From Durusdinium trenchii (taxonomy: Eukaryota > Sar > Dinophyceae > Suessiales > Symbiodiniaceae), in assembly GCA_963970005.1 (NCBI GenBank), contig CAXAMN010008557.1:393529-457528 (forward strand): a stretch of DNA of 64,000 bases, given 5' to 3'. This document shows, piece by piece, positions 59,796-64,000 of this stretch. The notes beneath the pieces are model-generated. The model saw only the letters and a program-made list of their open reading frames with translations. It did no database searches and was not told the DNA's origin. Numbering within the stretch: the first letter of the stretch is position 1; every line of letters starts with the position of its first letter. A program made the position numbers and the translations under genes.

Positions 59796-60977
59796 CAAGT
59801 GACCATTCAAAGTACCATTCAAACATTGTGTTGCCAGTTGCCGCTAAAAACACACGAATAGCAACGAATCCAAAACTTTCAAGCCAAAGCAGCTCCCCAT
59901 GTGTTGTAACTTAACCTAACACCTGTGAGATACCGCATTGACAGTGACCCGCGTCATATTCATCCAGCATGCTCTCCAAGGAAAGTGGTGGACTTTGGAT
60001 TGGCATGTCATTTCACACCTGGAGAGCCTATGCGACAGTGCGCCGGTACGGTGGTCTACGTGGCACCACAGGCAAAACATGCTGGTCGGAATGCGAGCTG
60101 TACGGGCGAGCCTATGGGACGCGGTCAAGAAATTAGGACAAGGCTTTGGTGTTTGGGGGTGTTTAAAGAGTTTGCGTGTGTGTTGGTATGTGGGCCATGT
60201 TGATGCCACATTGCACGATAAAACGACATTCAAAGTTCAACCCTCCACCTCCCCAGTCTTTGAGAATCACAGTGCACACGGGAGTTGAAAGATAAATGTG
60301 TTTCGACAAAGTGTGTTGCTAGCTGTCATTGGCTGCTTTGACAGACTGTGCAGTGGTTTTTTTGCAAAAAAATCACATTACCACTTCCAAGTATAGGTAC
60401 CGTAGATAAATCCAAGCAGATCGACATTGAATGCAAAAATTTCCCTCCTTCCCCTCTCGCCCGCTTAGCCGGCCAGCAAGATGAGTATCTTCAGAAGTAA
60501 ATGGCTTGAAGTGCCGCATTTCACCAAGTGTGCGGTCCTCACATGATCAGGTGAAGAATTTCTTAATATGTGTTCATGCTTGATCACTTCAAGAGATGTC
60601 GATGGTCCGACTCGCCTGTCACTGTCGCGTCTTGCGCAGCGACGGGTCCAGCGGGGCAGGTCTTGGAGTGCAAGTACGATCATCAAGTTGACCTTTGGAG
60701 CTGTGGAGCTCGGGAGCTCAGCGGTGTTTTCGTTATCGCCGCTTTCGGCATGGGCGGCTTTCGACCGTTTGCCTCTTGGTGTGACGTTCCGGTGGACTGT
60801 CTTAAATCACACCGTTTGGCGGCCCCAAGATGAAAGTGCCAGCAGTCTCAGCAGTGCGGTGCAGTGCCACCCCGAACTCGCTGGGTTAGTGACCTAGGTA
60901 TTGCTCTACATCCTTTTGTGTGGATTCCCGCCCTTCCGTGGAGAGACGGATGCAGCCATCATGACGGCCATTCGAAG

Positions 60978-62790
60978 GCCCTGCTGTGCACGGGAAGCGA
61001 CCAGTCTTTGCCACCCCTATGTTTGTTGTCTTCTGCTGCTAAACGGTTTCCTCCAACAGTGCAGCAGTGTGTTTTTTGCTTGTTCTAAGTATCCTACTCT
61101 TCTAGAACAGTCGCGTGTGGGAACACGACTCACGAGGATGTTCTGCATGTTTTGGGACTCCAACCAGCAACGTGAAGGATGGACACGCCTGACTCCATTC
61201 CAATGTTTGCGTTTACGTGCGTACACCAAGTAGACGAAAAGAAAAATATGTTCATTTGAGGGATGGCCAAGTAGGAGAGAACGGCATAAAGTTCCAGCCA
61301 CATGTGCCATTCATGAACTCACAATCCCTCAGCTCAGCCAAGCCAACAGTTGAAGCACAATGATTGGAGTTCGTTAGAATATAAGGGCGCCTACCAACAT
61401 GGAAAAGCTTTGCATTCTGCAGTGAGGAACACCTTCAGCACTAGAAAATGTATTGCTCGCATTTTTTCACATTGGCTTGAACTTTGGCTTGGGTGCTAGA
61501 GTCTTTGGTGCTTTGAAAGGAACCCGTGCCCAGCCCACCCTCGCCATTCTAGCCCAAAAACCATGGAAATCCATGGAGTGTCATGGAATTTTGCAAGTGT
61601 GACTCCATGTTGTTTGCTTGATGATTAGTTGATTCATGCTTTTGTTTTGCTTTTTGTTTCCAAATTCGGGTTTCTAGTTCTATTTGTCTTATTGTCGTTT
61701 CAATTTGGCTTTTTTTTGCTAATGCTTGGCCGCGCCCAGTGACCAGTGGAAACTTGACGTTCTCAACGCAAGAATGGTAGATGATAGCAGGTTAGTTAGG
61801 GCGGGCAGGCCAGAGGCACACTTTCCTTGAGGGCCCAGATCCACCATGTAGACAATGATAGGTAGTTGGGTTTAGGGGTTGCACCTCATTTTCTAGTGGC
61901 TGCGGTGGACCCAAAAAGTTGGAGCAGGAAGATGTTCAGGTGAATTTGTTAATTGATAATTTGAAGAAGATGGAGCCCTGGAAACGTCACTAAAATTAGA
62001 TTTTTATCACGAAAGCTAGCACCAGCTAGCTGGAGTTGTCCTTGCTTTAGCAAGTGAGGGGCTGGAATCCTCGAGATCGCTGCATCACGTCAAAAATTCA
62101 TATTATGGGCCCCCCTTCTTGGGGGTTCAACTCCCCCCTGGGACACCTCTTGGACACCTCTTATGGCATCCACTTTGGTTCAACTCCTCAACGCCTCTTG
62201 GCTGTTCGTATGTCTTTCACAACGTTTTAACCTCATGAGTCATGAGCAAGGCCTTGTGAACCATCCTTCCAACAGCCCCATGCCTATGAAAACGGATTTG
62301 CCTCACTCCGCTTGATGTCCCACCAGTCCTCCTTTGTCACTGGACGGCGCTGTATGCTTCGCCTCCACTGACACGGATGCACCCCTGCTAGCTTTCGTCA
62401 CCTACCCTCGGCCTCAAGTATGGTGTGGGCGCAAAAGAAACCCTCCGGAATGTACCTGTTCCACCGACCCCCGACGTTCATGTTGAACTGCGTGATTGTT
62501 GTGTCTTTAAGGTTGAATTGAATCCGGCACCAAAGCCCCGAGTGAAAAACGAAAGAACATGTTTCCTTCACTATGTTTGGCGTTGTTTTCATTGTTTATT
62601 TTAAATGTTGTTTATTGTGTCCAAGGCCATCTTAATTCTATCATATTTCATCGTAACCTTTAGAATATGAAGCGACAACATGTTTCAGAACACATGATGA
62701 TCATTTAAATTGACGTCAAGAGCATACGTTCTTGGCGGAGGGGTATTTATTTTTGGATTGTTTTTTGTTTCTTTTTTGGATATTTTTTTG
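60978..62790. other. Stretch without recognised gene
   Basis: The expected C-terminal kinase lobe and EF-hands were looked for and not found. Apart from the dispersed repeat at 62008, only short ORFs and A/T-rich sequence are seen. Confidence 0.4.
62008..62088 (+). repeat. Dispersed repeat CACGAAAGCTAGCACCAGC, copy 2
   Basis: CACGAAAGCTAGCACCAGCT, then CTGGAGTTGTCCTTG, GTGAGGGGCTGGAATCCTC and GCTGCATCAC match the copy at 58848 block by block. Confidence 0.88.
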
Positions 62791-62796
62791 TTTTTC

Positions 62797-62938
62797 GTGG
62801 CTTCTGGCTTCTGGCTTCTGTGGCTTCTGGCTTTTGTGGCTTTTGGCTTCGGTGGCTTCTGGCTTTTGTGGCTTTTGGCTTTCGTGGCTTTCGTGGCTTC
62901 TGTGGCTTTTGGCTTTTGTGGCTTTTGGCTTTTTGGCC
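62797..62938. repeat. GGCTTYTG minisatellite
   Basis: GTGGCTTCTGGCTTTTGTGG and related 6-12 bp units repeat about twelve times. The - strand frame reads KATEATKATKA, a composition artefact rather than a gene. Confidence 0.92.
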
Positions 62939-62940
62939 TA

Positions 62941-62959
62941 TCCATCTATCTGTCTATAC

Positions 62960-63003
<44 letters not shown>
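62941..63003. repeat. (ATCT)n then (TTTC)n microsatellite
   Basis: ATCT units grade into CTTT units without a break. Confidence 0.95.
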
Positions 63004-63251
63004 TGGTAGCTGTTCTCCTTTCTCTTTTGGTATTTGCTTTTCCTGTTGTTTTCGTTGCAGAGACGAAACCAAACAAGGAAGCAAGCAAGCAAGCAAGCAA
63101 ACACGAGCTGCTCACCTTTGGATCAGCGCCCCCCGCAACCCCCCCCGCGCCACGAAATCTGCACTTCATCCCCGACACCCGCGCCTGCCACGAAATCAAT
63201 ATTTTAAGGTGAACTCCCCGGTGCAAAACTTTCTAACCAAGCAAATATGCC

Positions 63252-63254
63252 TCC

Positions 63255-63286
<32 letters not shown>

Positions 63287-63360
63287 ATCTAATCTAATCT
63301 AATCTAATCTAATCTAATCTAATCTATCTATCAATTTATCTTTCTATCTTTCTATCTTTC
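63252..63360. repeat. (TCTA)n switching to (TCTAA)n microsatellite
   Basis: About eight TCTA units pass directly into about eight TCTAA pentamers and then back to TCTA/TTTC units. Confidence 0.95.
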
Positions 63361-63373
63361 TGCAGTTCAACAT

Positions 63374-63738
63374 CCACAAAGTACTGCACCTGCCACGAAA
63401 TCTGCACTTCAAGGTCCACAAAGTCTTGCGCCGGCCACGAAATCTGCACTCCAAGGCCCACAAAGTCCTGCACCTGCCACCAACTCTACACTTCCACACC
63501 CACAAAGTCCTGCATCTGCCACGAAATCTGCACTTCAAGGTCCACAAAGTCCTGCGCCTGCCACAAAATCTGCACTCCAAGGGCCACAAAGTACTACACC
63601 TGCCACGAAATCTGCACTTCAAGGCCCACAAAAAGTCCTGCGCCTGCCACAAACTCTGCACTCCAAGGCCCACAAAGTCCTGCACCTGCCACGAAATGTG
63701 CTTTGCAAGGTCCACAAAGCACTGCACCTGCCATGAAA
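63374..63738. repeat. 42-bp minisatellite with alternating unit types
   Basis: About 8.7 units start CCACAAAGT(C/A)CTGC. Type A units carry CACCTGCCACGAAATCTGC and CTTCAAGG; type B units carry CGCCTGCCACAAAATCTGC and CTCCAAGG. Their order is A, B, A-variant, A, B, A, B, A. The 42-bp length keeps frames open on both strands. A diverged unit (CGCCACGAAATCTGCACTTC) lies upstream at 63148. Confidence 0.93.
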
Positions 63739-64000
63739 CACGAAAAACAAAAAATCAAAAAAAGCGAAAAAAATCCAGAAATATATTCGCACCTTGCGTT
63801 TGTTTTTGGACTTTGTGCCATTCTTTGGTACACTTGAGAACATGTATCACGGAGATGATGAAACCCACTGGTGCTTTGAATGCTGGTGCGACGCGCTATA
63901 CGTAGCGGCATCAAGACGGTTAAGTAAAACCAGCATTCAACAATTTGCCATGGTGTCCGCATATTGACAAATGTGAGTACGTGAAGTGCTACAAGGAGTC

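Larger units (their letters stand above)
55286..60977 (+). pseudogene. CDPK/CAMK-like protein kinase, scattered exons, in-frame stop in the ATP-loop exon
   Basis: Exons: 55286-55421 (IGAGGFGFVYKA, then MVAVKAR, stop TAG at 55373, then EIRAEDTKKDL), about 55654-55678, 57127-57172 (LDHANIVQLFETFE), 57730 to about 57784 (DAENVFLVMELCSGGELL), 58426 to about 58490 (VRYMHSVQVCHR), 59981-60071 (KVVDFGLACHFTPGEPM and YVAPQ), 60660-60707 (LECKYDHQVDLWSCG) and 60898-60977 (YILLCGFPPFRGETDAA). These are kinase subdomains I to IX in order: Gly loop, VAVK lysine, hinge, HR(D), DFG, APE-region YVAPQ and the DLWSCG helix. Phases fit at 55678/57127 (AG+G), 57172/57730, 60071/60660 and 60707/60898, mostly through GC donors. 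The HRD exon ends in phase 2 at a GC donor; the exon with K-x-x-x-N was not found. YVAPQ and the PPF-x-G-x-(T/S)-D stretch are typical of calcium-dependent kinases, but no EF-hand was seen. The stop suggests a pseudogene, a sequence error or an unusual splice. Confidence 0.72.

Noticed and set aside
62116..62138. GGGGGTTCAACTCCCCC resembling a tRNA T-arm
   Set aside because: No acceptor, D or anticodon arm could be fitted upstream.
62685..62945. KATEATKATKAKSH-type ORF on the - strand
   Set aside because: It is the translation of the GGCTTYTG minisatellite.

Overview
This window looks like a nuclear scaffold of a dinoflagellate, probably Symbiodiniaceae-like; I infer this and cannot test it here. 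Recognisable coding sequence is broken into many short exons, all on the + strand. Introns end in AG, usually followed by G. They begin with GT, very often GC, and sometimes GA. Short modular repeats with TAGTAGC cores are scattered through the introns. Dinoflagellates are known for unidirectional gene arrays, GC and GA donors and spliced-leader trans-splicing. No bacterial operon, CRISPR array, rRNA or convincing tRNA was seen.

Layout. A single-exon methyltransferase-16-like ORF lies at 0.2-1.3 kb. The N-terminal half of a Na+/Ca2+ exchanger (NCX) runs from 1.7 to 6.0 kb in seven exons whose phases match exactly; its first intron holds a GGTTCCGGGACC array and a fold-back palindrome. A SAM domain split over two exons lies at 6.8-7.4 kb. 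A large multi-exon gene ending in a C-terminal RING finger occupies about 9.7-19.9 kb. NCX-type exons then reappear at 20.5 kb (TM5, phase-compatible with the exon at 6.0 kb), 27.5 kb (Calx-beta) and 53.3 kb (the membrane segment before the second alpha repeat). A four-helix membrane protein lies at 29.0-30.1 kb and an unidentified phase-coherent gene at 33.9-37.2 kb. A complete nine-exon DTW-domain (TapT/DTWD-like tRNA aminocarboxypropyltransferase) gene spans 38.6-42.3 kb, and further exons, including a KH domain, lie at 43.5-47.1 kb. A CDPK/CAMK-like kinase is scattered over 55.3-61.0 kb; its ATP-loop exon has an in-frame stop. The right edge is minisatellite-rich.

The main puzzle is that NCX exons flank other complete-looking genes on the same strand. 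This could be a giant host gene with nested genes, dispersed relics, or a scaffold misjoin. Protein names rest on motif recognition only. Exon ends were chosen by hand from splice dinucleotides, reading phase and conserved motifs; no search or alignment program was run. Long ORFs on the - strand mostly mirror + strand exons or repeats and are not annotated.
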